Part shown: positions 45,725-52,740 of the stretch, piece after piece
Layout of the letters: every line of letters starts with the position of its first letter
Position numbering within the stretch: the first letter of the stretch is position 1
DNA from: Actinomadura bangladeshensis
GTDB lineage: Bacteria; Actinomycetota; Actinomycetes; Streptosporangiales; Streptosporangiaceae
Direction of reading: 5' to 3'
DNA: 53,745 nt
NCBI RefSeq assembly: GCF_004348335.1
Contig: NZ_SMJW01000019.1
Coordinates: forward strand, 1-53,745
Notes under the pieces: model-generated
Seen by the model: the letters and a program-made list of their open reading frames with translations, nothing else
What the model was told of the DNA's origin: nothing
Database searches by the model: none
Translations under genes and position numbers: made by a program

Positions 45725-45900
45725 AGCGAGACCTTCCGTGGCGCAAGTCGAGTCACAGTGGCAGCGATGGCGGTGAGTGCGTTGAGCTGGCCAGCGCGGA
45801 GAACGGGGTCGCTATTAGGGATTCAAAGGACCCGGAGGGTCCGGTTGTCCTGGTCCGTCCGGCCGTGTTGCGTGAGGCGATCCGGCGCGCGACTGCATGA
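45721..45900 (+). CDS. DUF397 protein, first copy
   Basis: A 59-residue protein with the DUF397 layout: LPWRKSSHSGSDGGECVELA, then GVAIRDSKDPEGPVVLVRPA. The ATG at 45721 overlaps the stop of the XRE gene. DUF397 proteins act together with the paired XRE regulator, perhaps as antagonists or toxins; the mechanism is unsettled. It is the first of two tandem copies. Confidence 0.9.
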   Translation: MKRDLPWRKSSHSGSDGGECVELASAENGVAIRDSKDPEGPVVLVRPAVLREAIRRATA

Positions 45901-45910
45901 GGGAGGCCCG

Positions 45911-46090
45911 ATGCAGGACGTGACCTGGCGCAAGTCGAGGCTCAGCGGCAGCGACGGGGGCAGCTGCGTCGAGTTGGCCAGCCTGAGGGGCGGGGTTGCC
46001 GTGCGGGACTCGAAGGACCCGGACGGGGCGGTTCTGCTCGTTCCGCGTCCGGTCCTGCGGGCGGCGCTGCGCGGCCTGACCGGTCGTTAG
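45911..46090 (+). CDS. DUF397 protein, second copy
   Basis: A 59-residue paralogue of the preceding gene (VTWRKSRLSGSDGGSCVELA, GVAVRDSKDPDGAVLLVPRP), 10 bp downstream with GGGAGG before the ATG. The two share the WRKS, SGSDGGxCVELA and RDSKDPxG blocks. Two partners for a single XRE regulator is less common than one. Confidence 0.88.
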   Translation: MQDVTWRKSRLSGSDGGSCVELASLRGGVAVRDSKDPDGAVLLVPRPVLRAALRGLTGR

Positions 46091-46108
46091 TGCGGCGGGC
46101 GGCCAGTA

Positions 46109-46579
46109 GTGGCTCGTGTTGAGTACTACGACGATCCGGCCGCGCCGGTCCCGAACTCGGTGGTCGTTGCTGCCTCGGCGGTGGTCGCCAATGAGCGCGG
46201 CGAGGTGCTCATGCAGCGCCGGGCCGACTCGGGGCTCTGGGCGCTGCCGGGCGGTGGGATGAACTTGGACGAGTCCCTGCCGGGTGCGGCCGTCCGGGAG
46301 GTCAGGGAGGAGACCGGGTACGAGATCGAGGTCACGGGCCTGGTCGGCACCTACACCGACCCGCTGCACATCATCGCCTACTCGGACGGCGAGGTCCGCC
46401 GACAGTTCAACGTCTGCTTCCAAGCTCGCCTGCTGGGCGGCGAGCTTCGAGTCAGCGACGAGTCCCTGGAGGTCCGTTGGGTTCCGGTCGGAGAGTTGGA
46501 CGACCTCCCCATGCACCACACCCAGCGCTTAAGGCTGCGTCACTACCTCGAAGACCGGCACACACCTCACCTCGGCTGA
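46109..46579 (+). CDS. Nudix hydrolase
   Basis: A 156-residue Nudix enzyme that hydrolyses a nucleoside-diphosphate derivative. The Nudix box GGGMNLDESLPGAAVREVRE followed by ETGY fits Gx5Ex7REUxEExGU, with all acidic metal ligands present. RRADSGLWALPGG precedes it and WVPVGELDDLPMHHTQRLRL closes the fold. The start is GTG at 46109, 18 bp after the second DUF397 gene, so it may be read through from that cluster. Substrate is unknown. Confidence 0.92.
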   Translation: MARVEYYDDPAAPVPNSVVVAASAVVANERGEVLMQRRADSGLWALPGGGMNLDESLPGAAVREVREETGYEIEVTGLVGTYTDPLHIIAYSDGEVRRQFNVCFQARLLGGELRVSDESLEVRWVPVGELDDLPMHHTQRLRLRHYLEDRHTPHLG

Positions 46580-46653
46580 ATCCAGGCGAGAGTCCCCGGC
46601 CCCGGCGCGGCGAACTGGCACCAGGGCAAGGAGGCCAGTGTGGTAGCGCTGTG

Positions 46654-46680
46654 GTGTCACCCGTGTCACCCGTGTCTCCC
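46654..46680 (+). repeat. Three 9-bp tandem repeats
   Basis: GTGTCACCC, GTGTCACCC and GTGTCTCCC run head to tail immediately before the hairpins at 46689-46724, in the gap between the Nudix gene and the RHH gene. Confidence 0.75.
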
Positions 46681-46688
46681 GGAGGATG

Positions 46689-46724
46689 CCCAGGCCTTCA
46701 GGCCGGGGAGGAATCCGGCCTCCC
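46689..46724 (+). promoter_or_regulatory. Overlapping alternative hairpins
   Basis: GGCC-TTCA-GGCC (46693-46704) and GGGAGG-AATCCGG-CCTCCC (46706-46724) lie side by side. The first, with its CCTTCAGG loop and the GGGGAGGAAT that follows, resembles the terminal hairpin of TnpB omega-RNAs and may be a remnant of an older element end. It may simply terminate the Nudix and RHH transcripts. Confidence 0.4.
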
Positions 46725-46734
46725 GCGGGGCGGG

Positions 46735-46911
46735 TCAGGGAAAGCCGATCCGCGCTCCGGGCGGATCGGCGTCGCCCCCGGCGCCGCCGAGGGCCGTCTC
46801 CAGCAGGTAGAGGATCTCGGAGTTGAGGGAGCGCCGGTCGGCGGACGCCTGCTCGACCAGGCGGGCGTGGATGTCCACAGGGATCCGCAGTGTGATGCGC
46901 TTGTCATCCAT
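46735..46911 (-). CDS. Ribbon-helix-helix (Arc/CopG-like) DNA-binding protein
   Basis: A 58-residue protein: DDKRITLRIPVDIHARLVEQ is the N-terminal beta strand and helix A, and SLNSEILYLLETAL is helix B of the RHH fold. The C-terminal tail is Gly/Asp/Pro-rich. The ATG at 46911 lies 6 nt after a TACTCT -10 (46923-46918), suggesting a leaderless mRNA. It is divergent from tnpB with only 50 bp between the two starts, and the GTCAGTG direct repeats in that gap suit an RHH operator. It could also be an orphan antitoxin; no toxin gene adjoins. Confidence 0.75.
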   Translation of the reverse strand: MDDKRITLRIPVDIHARLVEQASADRRSLNSEILYLLETALGGAGGDADPPGARIGFP

Positions 46912-46961
46912 GACTCCAGAGTAACGCCATGAACACGTTCAGTCAGTGTAGGGTCAGTGGC
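46912..46961. promoter_or_regulatory. Shared RHH/tnpB divergent promoter region
   Basis: In 50 bp lie TACTCT (minus, 46923-46918) with a CTGACT -35 (minus, 46946-46941) for the RHH gene, and TAGGGT (plus, 46949-46954) 7 nt before the tnpB ATG. GTCAGTG occurs at 46942-46948 and 46953-46959, 11 bp apart, overlapping both the minus -35 and the plus -10. Confidence 0.5.
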
Positions 46962-48167
46962 ATGACGACACCGAAACGACGCGATAGCGACACCGGGAAT
47001 GCCCGGTTCGGCTACCGCCTCCGGCTGTCGTCGACCGCCGAGCGGGCGCTGCTGGCCGAGTGGGACCGCTGCCGGTGGGTGTGGAACGAATGCGTCGCGC
47101 AGTCCAAGGCCGCGTACACGGCTGGGCGGACGTGCGGCCCCGCGCAGCTGGACAAGATGCTCACCGGATGGCGCGCCGGCAGGCGGTGGCTGCGCGCGGG
47201 GGCCTCAGTGCCGCAGCAGCAGGTCATCCGCGACTTCGGCAAGGCCCGAACCAAGGCGCTCGCCGACATCGCCGAACGCCTGCCGGTCAAGCAGCGGGCG
47301 GGGATGCCGCGTTTCAAGAAGCGGGACCTGGCCGATCCGACGATGAACTACACCCGCCGCGGGTTCCGCCTCACCGGTGGGCGCCTGCGCTTGGCCGGGG
47401 GCATCACGGCGGGGGTGGTGTGGTCGCGGGACCTGCCCGCCGAGCCGTCCTCGGTGCGGATCCGCCGCGACTGTCTCGGGCACTGGTACGCCTCGTTCGT
47501 CGTGCCCGCGCAGGTGGAGCCGCTGCCCGCCACCGGCCGGGTCCTGGGCGTGGACTGGGGCGTGAAAGAGACCGCGACGACCACCAGTGACGACTACGAC
47601 CTGCCGCACTCCGAGCACGGCCGCAAGGCCGCCGAAAAGCTCGCCCGCTACCAGCGGCAGATGGCGCGGCGCCGCGCCCCCACGGGAAACAAGCAGTCCA
47701 AGGGGTACCGGCGGGCGCAGCAGCGGGCTGCCAAGGTGCACACGAAGGTCGCCCGGCAGCGCCGCGACGACGCCCGTAAATGGGCGAAGACGGTCGTGCG
47801 CGACCATGACGCGGTCGCGGTGGAGGACTTCCGCCCCAAGTTCCTGGCCAAGAGCACGATGGCGCGCAAGGCCGCCGACGCCGCGATCGGCGACACCAAG
47901 CGGGCCCTGATCGAGATGGGCCGCAAGCATTGCCGGGACATCCGGCTGGTGGATCCGGCGCACACCACGATGGACTGCGGCGAGTGCGGTGCGAGAGCCA
48001 AGCACCGCCTGCCGCTGTCCGAACGCATCTACACCTGCACCGCGTGCGGGACGTCCCGCCCGAGGGACAAGAACTCCGCACGCGTGATGCTGGTCCGGGC
48101 AGGTCTGGACCCGGACGGTGCCGATGGCGGAAGACCTCCCGCCCCGCCGGGGCGGGAGGCTGCCTGA
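46962..48167 (+). CDS. tnpB: TnpB RNA-guided nuclease (IS605 OrfB family)
   Basis: A 401-residue TnpB, the ancestor type of Cas12. The N-terminal wedge/REC part (FGYRLRLSSTAERALLAEWD, WNECVAQSKAAY, MPRFKKRD) is followed by a complete split RuvC: D198 in VLGVDWGVKET, E288 in AVAVEDFRPKFL and D369 in RPRDKNSARVML. The zinc ribbon has C339, C342, C359 and C362. The nuclease is thus predicted active and is not a dead TldR-type repressor. The ATG at 46962 is favoured over one 11 codons up because TAGGGT lies 7 nt before it. The 3' end overlaps the omega-RNA. Confidence 0.92.
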   Translation: MTTPKRRDSDTGNARFGYRLRLSSTAERALLAEWDRCRWVWNECVAQSKAAYTAGRTCGPAQLDKMLTGWRAGRRWLRAGASVPQQQVIRDFGKARTKALADIAERLPVKQRAGMPRFKKRDLADPTMNYTRRGFRLTGGRLRLAGGITAGVVWSRDLPAEPSSVRIRRDCLGHWYASFVVPAQVEPLPATGRVLGVDWGVKETATTTSDDYDLPHSEHGRKAAEKLARYQRQMARRRAPTGNKQSKGYRRAQQRAAKVHTKVARQRRDDARKWAKTVVRDHDAVAVEDFRPKFLAKSTMARKAADAAIGDTKRALIEMGRKHCRDIRLVDPAHTTMDCGECGARAKHRLPLSERIYTCTACGTSRPRDKNSARVMLVRAGLDPDGADGGRPPAPPGREAA

Positions 48168-48241
48168 GCCGTGTATCCCCGCAGTTCTCATGGCGGGAGG
48201 GACCAAGAGAATCCCCTCCCTTCAGAGAGGGGAGCAGTCAA
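48120..48241 (+). ncRNA. Candidate omega-RNA (reRNA) scaffold
   Basis: The scaffold overlaps the last codons of tnpB. CCTCCCGCCCC-GCC-GGGGCGGGAGG (48135-48159) is a perfect 11-bp hairpin. GTGTATCCCCGCAGTTCTCA and AGAATCCCCTCCCTTCAG, ending in GAGGGGAGCAGTCAA, match the usual right-end layout of TnpB elements. The guide would begin after 48241 and read into the 5' region of the methyltransferase gene. The 5' limit of the RNA is a guess. Confidence 0.55.
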
Positions 48242-48255
48242 AGGGGGCGTCTACG

Positions 48256-49938
48256 ATGAAGTCCATGCTCACGGAGCCGGGTGGGAGCCTTGCCGACACG
48301 GCGCCGCATGCAGGCGCCGCGCCCGTCCAGTACGGGGAGGTCTTCACCCGGCGATGGATCGTTGAACTGATCCTCGACCTGTGCGGCTACTCCGTCGATA
48401 CGGACCTGACGACGAAGAGGCTTGTAGAGCCCGCCATCGGGTCCGGTGCCTTTCTCATGCCAGTCCTGGACCGGTTGCTCGAAGCCAGGGAGAAGTACTC
48501 GCCCGACGGACCTTGGGATGAGTTGCTCCCGGCCATCCTCGCCATGGACGTTCAGCCTGGGCATGTGCGCAGTTGCCGAAGCCTCGTCACAGCACGGCTC
48601 ATCAGGTCGGGGTGCCCGGCTGAAACGGCGAACCGGCTCGCGACCGCTTGGGTACGAGAAGGGGATTTCCTGCTCGACGGGTTCCCCGGCTGCGCAGATT
48701 ACGTGGTCGGAAACCCCCCGTACATCCGTATCGAAGATGTGGCTCCCAGCCTCCTCGCCGCGTACCGCCGAGCCTGTCCCACAATGGGCGGTAGGGCCGA
48801 CGTGTACATCGGTTTCTTCGAACGTGGCCTCGATCTGCTCGATGAGGGCGGCACTCTGGCGTTCATCTGTGCTGACCGCTGGATGCGGAACCAGTACGGG
48901 CGCCGTTTGCGGGAGAAGATCATCAAGGGCGGGTTCGCCGTTGACTCCTGCTTGGTGATGCACGACGTCGCCGCGTTCGAGAACGAGGTGTCCGCCTACC
49001 CGGCGATCACGGTGCTCACGCGTGGACCGCAAGGTGACGTGGGCATCGGCGAGGCCGGCGAGACCTTCGATTTCAAAGCCGCTGCGGACTTCGCGTCCTG
49101 GGCGAGCCTCCGGACGCGTAAACCCCTCCATGGCGCGGCCGTTCGAGGGTCGCGCCTACCGCATTGGCACAGCACCGCCGACTCGTGGCCGGATGGAACT
49201 CCTGAGGCCCTGGCTTGGCTTGAGGACTTGCAAGACCGGCATCCGCCGCTTGAAGATCGCGAAGCCGGTACCAGAATCGGGATCGGTGTCGCGACCGGAG
49301 CCGACGCCGTTTACATCACGCGAGACGCCGAGGCGGCCGAGCCGGAACGCATGCTGCCGCTCGCCATGTCCGCCGACGTGAAGAGCGGCACCTACGATTG
49401 GACGGGGCATTACCTGGTCAATCCATGGGACGAGGACGGTCTTGTCGACCTGGATGAATGGCCGCGGTTGTCCGAGTACCTCAGCAGGAACGCGAACGCC
49501 ATCCTGCGCCGTTCGATCTCGAAGCGGTCACCCGCGAGTTGGTTCCGCACCATTGACCGCGTCACCGCGTCCCTCACCGGCCAGCCCAAGCTGCTTCTCG
49601 AAGATATGAAGCGGCAGCCGAATCCCGTGCTTGAGCCGGGTGGTCACTACCCGCACCACAACCTCTACTACCTGGTGTCCCAGGAGTGGGACCTGGAGGT
49701 CTTGGGCGGACTCCTCCTCTCTGAGGTGGTAGAGCGCCAGATTGCGGCGTACTGCGTGAAGATGCGCGGCAACACCTTGCGCTTTCAGGCTCAGTATCTC
49801 CGAAGAGTTCATGCTCCGCGGCCTGCGGGGATCTCTGCGGACGTAGCAGATGAGCTCGTTACGGCATTCAGGGCTCGAGACCGGGCGGCTGCCACGGCCG
49901 CGGCCCTACGTGCCTATAAGATACGCGCCCTTCCCTGA
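48256..49938 (+). CDS. Type II N6-adenine DNA methyltransferase (PaeR7I/XhoI-like partner)
   Basis: A 560-residue adenine methyltransferase. Motif I is VEPAIGSGAFLMPVL (57-71), AMDVQPGH is motif II, and NPPYIRIED (153-161) is catalytic motif IV (NPPY). RADVYIGFFERGLDLLDEGG and GTLAFICADRWMRNQYGRRL follow, and the C-terminal half is a target-recognition region. The size fits M.PaeR7I/M.XhoI-like enzymes. The ATG at 48256 is chosen at the AAGGGGG site; the frame continues up through the TnpB end without homology. The restriction gene follows 25 bp later. Codons are less GC-rich than in the backbone. Confidence 0.85.
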   Translation: MKSMLTEPGGSLADTAPHAGAAPVQYGEVFTRRWIVELILDLCGYSVDTDLTTKRLVEPAIGSGAFLMPVLDRLLEAREKYSPDGPWDELLPAILAMDVQPGHVRSCRSLVTARLIRSGCPAETANRLATAWVREGDFLLDGFPGCADYVVGNPPYIRIEDVAPSLLAAYRRACPTMGGRADVYIGFFERGLDLLDEGGTLAFICADRWMRNQYGRRLREKIIKGGFAVDSCLVMHDVAAFENEVSAYPAITVLTRGPQGDVGIGEAGETFDFKAAADFASWASLRTRKPLHGAAVRGSRLPHWHSTADSWPDGTPEALAWLEDLQDRHPPLEDREAGTRIGIGVATGADAVYITRDAEAAEPERMLPLAMSADVKSGTYDWTGHYLVNPWDEDGLVDLDEWPRLSEYLSRNANAILRRSISKRSPASWFRTIDRVTASLTGQPKLLLEDMKRQPNPVLEPGGHYPHHNLYYLVSQEWDLEVLGGLLLSEVVERQIAAYCVKMRGNTLRFQAQYLRRVHAPRPAGISADVADELVTAFRARDRAAATAAALRAYKIRALP

Positions 49939-49963
49939 TTTTCTTCTCCTCCCGGAGTAGTCC

Positions 49964-50683
49964 ATGGGCCAGACGGCCGAGCAAAGAGTGCAGCTTGCTC
50001 TTGAACATTGGGTTCGAGTGCGTCGCAAGCAGCAAGAAAAATCGAGAGCCGGCGGCCACGCCCAGGGCGGCAACCGGTCAGCGGTCACCGGTGCCGGGCA
50101 TCTCGACGGGCTGAACGCCCTGATCGTGGACGAGATCCAGAGCACAGGCGCGTCCGATCTGGAAATTCGGACCAATCGCAAGGCCACCCTGCCCGGGTAC
50201 TACCGGCCGTCCAAAGCATGGGACCTGCTCGTACTCCAGCAGGGTTGCCCCGTGCTCGTGGTGGAGTACAAATCGATGAAGGGCAGCGAGGGCAAGAACC
50301 TTAACAATCGTGCCGATGAGATATTCGGGATGGCCGAGGATCTGCGGCAGGCGGAACTCAACGGCAGGCTCATGAGGAATCTGCGTCGAGCCTATGTTTT
50401 CGTCATGGGCCTCACCCCCGAGAGCCTTGAGCCGGTGGAGGCCCAGACGGCCTTCGGCGGGGCCGACCCGATCTTTGACGGGCGCTCCTACTTCGAACGC
50501 GCCGTGATCATGTGCCATCGGATGCGCGAGTCGGGCCTGTTCCACCTGACCTGGGCGATAGGCGTCCGGGAGGATCCCGTCAGTTGGCACGAGTCCGACC
50601 CCGACGTTGGCTGGCAGCGTTTCGCCGCGGATCTGCACGGGGCGTTCGGGGGTGGTGTTCCCGTCCCTCCGGAGGTTCCCTGA
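49964..50683 (+). CDS. PaeR7I/XhoI-family type II restriction endonuclease
   Basis: A 239-residue endonuclease. The family core GAGHLDGLNALIVDEI, RTNRKATLPGYYRPSKAWDL and LVVEYKSMKGSEGKNLNNRA strongly resembles R.PaeR7I and R.XhoI (246 residues), which cut C^TCGAG. The PD-(D/E)xK site is D87 and E101-x-K103. Specificity for CTCGAG is inferred from family resemblance. CTCGAG occurs in this window, for example at 980-985 and 2543-2548, so the methyltransferase must protect the host. The AT-richer codons suggest horizontal acquisition. Confidence 0.85.
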   Translation: MGQTAEQRVQLALEHWVRVRRKQQEKSRAGGHAQGGNRSAVTGAGHLDGLNALIVDEIQSTGASDLEIRTNRKATLPGYYRPSKAWDLLVLQQGCPVLVVEYKSMKGSEGKNLNNRADEIFGMAEDLRQAELNGRLMRNLRRAYVFVMGLTPESLEPVEAQTAFGGADPIFDGRSYFERAVIMCHRMRESGLFHLTWAIGVREDPVSWHESDPDVGWQRFAADLHGAFGGGVPVPPEVP

Positions 50684-50717
50684 CATCCGGCGGGTGGCAC
50701 CGCATGGCCGGGGGGCG

Positions 50718-50936
50718 TCAGGGCCTGGACGTGCGGAAGTAGGTGATCAGGGTGGCGGCGGGGCCCATCACCAGGTAGTACGCCGTCCACAGGATCAGTT
50801 CGGGGCGCATTGAGGCGACTTCTTGGCGCTCGCCGCGGGGGCCCGTGCAGTACCTCGTGAAGTTGGTGCCTCGGCCTGCGCGGTCGGAGACGACGAAGAG
50901 GTCCGAGTAGGGCGCGTCGCAGAGCCACGGGGCCAT
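50718..50936 (-). pseudogene. Membrane protein fragment (C-terminal remnant)
   Basis: 72 codons encoding APWLCDAPYSDLFVVSDRAG then GTNFTRYCTGPRGERQEVAS and one membrane segment (LILWTAYYLVMGPAATLITY). It reads like the C-terminal part of a longer membrane protein. Upstream, the frame continues into opposite-strand sequence that codes for an unrelated fragment (50935 on), so it appears truncated at about 50936. It could still be a short expressed gene starting at the ATG at 50936. Confidence 0.5.
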
Positions 50937-51155
50937 CCAGACGAAGATCCGCGCCGCTATTGACCGGCTCCTGGGCGGCGACCTGCCACCCGGCGGGAAG
51001 CTCGACATCAAGACCCTCGCCCGCGAATCCGGCATCGATCGCACCGCCTTCTATGGCACCCGGCCCTACGCCCACCTGCGCGATCCGCAACCAAGGCGAC
51101 CGAGACTCACGAGTACGTCGCCTTCCCACCCGTTCAGCCGAGACGAGACCAGCTG
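50935..51155 (+). pseudogene. Remnant of an integrase-associated accessory protein
   Basis: The plus-strand frame reads IQTKIRAAIDRLLGGDLPPG, then GKLDIKTLARESGIDRTAFY and GTRPYAHLRD. This resembles the small accessory protein that accompanies tyrosine-integrase/TnpC-type elements in actinomycetes (KIRAAMDRLL...PPGGKCD...LAREAGV.RTAFY). There is no start codon, and after RPYAHLRD the frame loses similarity before a TGA at 51153-51155. It is a decayed fragment, evidence of a past mobile-element insertion here. Confidence 0.55.
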
Positions 51156-51182
51156 ATGCCCCTCACCAGCTATCCGACCACT

Positions 51183-51650
51183 TCAGGACCCAAGCCGCAG
51201 GACCCGATCAGTGGCGAGGTCGTATCCGATCAACGGATACGCGGCACCGTTCTCGGGCGTGAGAAACATCGGCTTGCCCAGCCGGCGACCGACCGCTCGA
51301 AGGAACGCGCACACGGCATCGAGCTGCTTCTGGCCCTGGAGCTCCCGGGGATCGAGATCGGCCTCGATCTCCTCTTCGATGAAGAAATGGACGTTGACCA
51401 GCACCTCCGGGACCGGCCTGACCTGCAGCAGCGCCCCCATTTCACCGCGTCGGGCCAACACCTCCTCAACCCGCTCAGGCAAGCTCACAGCCTGGCCGTC
51501 CTCGGAATAGGCGAACCACCAGCCCACCGACCGGACGAGATCAACGAAGTTCTGCCAGTCCGCAACCGTCGTATCGAAGACATACGCATCCAGCAACGAG
51601 CCGTCCGGCTCGAAGAACCGGCGAACGTCCTCCCACAGCAAGTCAGGCAC
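51183..51650 (-). CDS. Conserved hypothetical protein
   Basis: A 155-residue soluble acidic protein: MPDLLWEDVRRFFEPDGSLL, TVADWQNFVDLVRSVGWWFA, RPVPEVLVNVHFFIEEEIEA, ELQGQKQLDAVCAFLRAVGR and RLGKPMFLTPENG. It resembles a small actinomycete family found as scattered single genes, some with an immunity-protein-like look, but I know of no function. Lower GC and the position inside a debris field suggest acquisition. Confidence 0.75.
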   Translation of the reverse strand: MPDLLWEDVRRFFEPDGSLLDAYVFDTTVADWQNFVDLVRSVGWWFAYSEDGQAVSLPERVEEVLARRGEMGALLQVRPVPEVLVNVHFFIEEEIEADLDPRELQGQKQLDAVCAFLRAVGRRLGKPMFLTPENGAAYPLIGYDLATDRVLRLGS

Positions 51651-51667
51651 CAGATCATGATCTCTGA

Positions 51668-51931
51668 CTACGCTCCGCTAAGCACGCTCGTTTCCGCAGC
51701 GATCGGGCAGGCGCCGACCACGCATGCGACCTTCGTCACGCCCCGCGCCGCGAAACGCAACACGCGCCACCATCCAGGAGCCCAACGGGCGTCTCGCCGT
51801 TGCGCGCAAACAATCACCACACGTCCACAAGCGCACACGGCAATTGCGGGCAGAAGCCACATGTACGCCGCGAATGCCCTGATCGGCAGCATCACGGCGA
51901 GTGTGATGAGTGCGCGGCGCCAGGGGCTCAT
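51668..51931 (-). CDS. Small membrane protein, possibly truncated
   Basis: 87 codons starting with MSPWRRALITLAVMLPIRAF, with hydrophobic segments up to about residue 43 and a basic, Trp-rich remainder that does not look like a normal continuation. The ATG at 51931 overlaps the stop of the upstream lipoprotein gene (ATGA), so it was once part of that operon. It may be the 5' piece of a membrane protein whose 3' piece is the fragment at 50718-50936, split by inserted DNA; that link is speculative. Confidence 0.45.
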   Translation of the reverse strand: MSPWRRALITLAVMLPIRAFAAYMWLLPAIAVCACGRVVIVCAQRRDARWAPGWWRVLRFAARGVTKVACVVGACPIAAETSVLSGA

Positions 51932-52477
51932 ACGCGGTTCACCTTGGTGAATCGCCCGTCCGCCGCGAAGGCGACCATGGCGTTAGCGCGGGGAGACGAG
52001 ACGGCGACGGTGATCTCGGGGGCGGAGGCTTTGCGGGTCACCGTGATCCTTGTGACGTAGCCGCCCTCGTAGCGCGTCTTCGCCAGCGCGGTGTCGACGA
52101 GATTCTCCACGCCGCGGAGTCCCGGCACGTCCTGGACGGTGAAGGACATGCGGTCCAGGTCGTCGGTGGCGCTGGTCTTCACGGGGGACGGGTCGTCGAG
52201 ACCGTCTTCAGTGAAGGTGAGTTCGTCCAGCTGGTCGGGATGCCGGGGGACGCGGAGGTAGGCGGTCACGCCGGCGTCCTCCGACTCGAAGGGCGAGACT
52301 GGTGAAGCTGAGGCGCTCCGTCCCGTAGTGCTTGGAGAAGGCGGCCGCTGCGTCCCGGACGAGGGCCGCGGTCAGTCCGCCGCCGCGTGACCGCATCTCG
52401 GCCACGAACTCGTCGCGAGGTATCGAGCCGCAGGCGGAGGTCATGATCGCCAGTGTCAGCACCGTCGCCAGACACAC
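51928..52477 (-). pseudogene. Frameshifted lipoprotein gene
   Basis: The 5' part (from GTG 52477) encodes a short signal with lipobox, VLTLAIMTSACGSIPRDEFV, then EMRSRGGGLTAALVRDAAAA and HYGTERLSF. The 3' part, in another frame, continues SPVSPFESEDAGVTAYLRVP and LDRMSFTVQDVPGLRGVENL to the stop at 51928. The switch falls near 52290-52310, consistent with one indel. The signal peptide lacks a basic head unless translation begins upstream, where I find no normal start. It is either a real pseudogene or an assembly error. Confidence 0.65.
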
Positions 52478-52740
52478 GCCAAGGCGTTTGAAGGGGGACT
52501 TGATGATCTTAATCGCGAGAGCCTGGGGTGAGACCGCGGCGGGGATCGTCAGGAGGCGTTGCGTGACCGTATAGGTATCAGCTGGTCAGCGGGGATGCCT
52601 GCAACTGTGCGCCCGCATGGTCGCCATCGCGGGCGTTCGCGGACGCGGGGAGCAGTTACGGGCAAACGCGACTCGACTTGCCGCCCCGTGCGGGGACCGG
52701 ATCCGCCTGCGGAGACCGGGCGCGTTGGGGCGGGGGCGGA

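Larger units (their letters stand above)
46949..48241 (+). mobile_element. TnpB-only IS200/IS605-group element
   Basis: The element has tnpB but no tnpA (HUH transposase) on either side, so it cannot move by itself. The right end is inferred from the terminal hairpin (48213-48233 region) and the trailing GTCAA at 48237-48241. The left end is not defined by sequence; it lies at or before 46949, possibly between the RHH gene and tnpB. Boundaries are therefore approximate. Confidence 0.55.

Noticed and set aside
46962..48167. TnpB as a nuclease-dead TldR-type repressor
   Set aside because: All three RuvC acidic residues (D198, E288, D369) and the zinc ribbon are intact.
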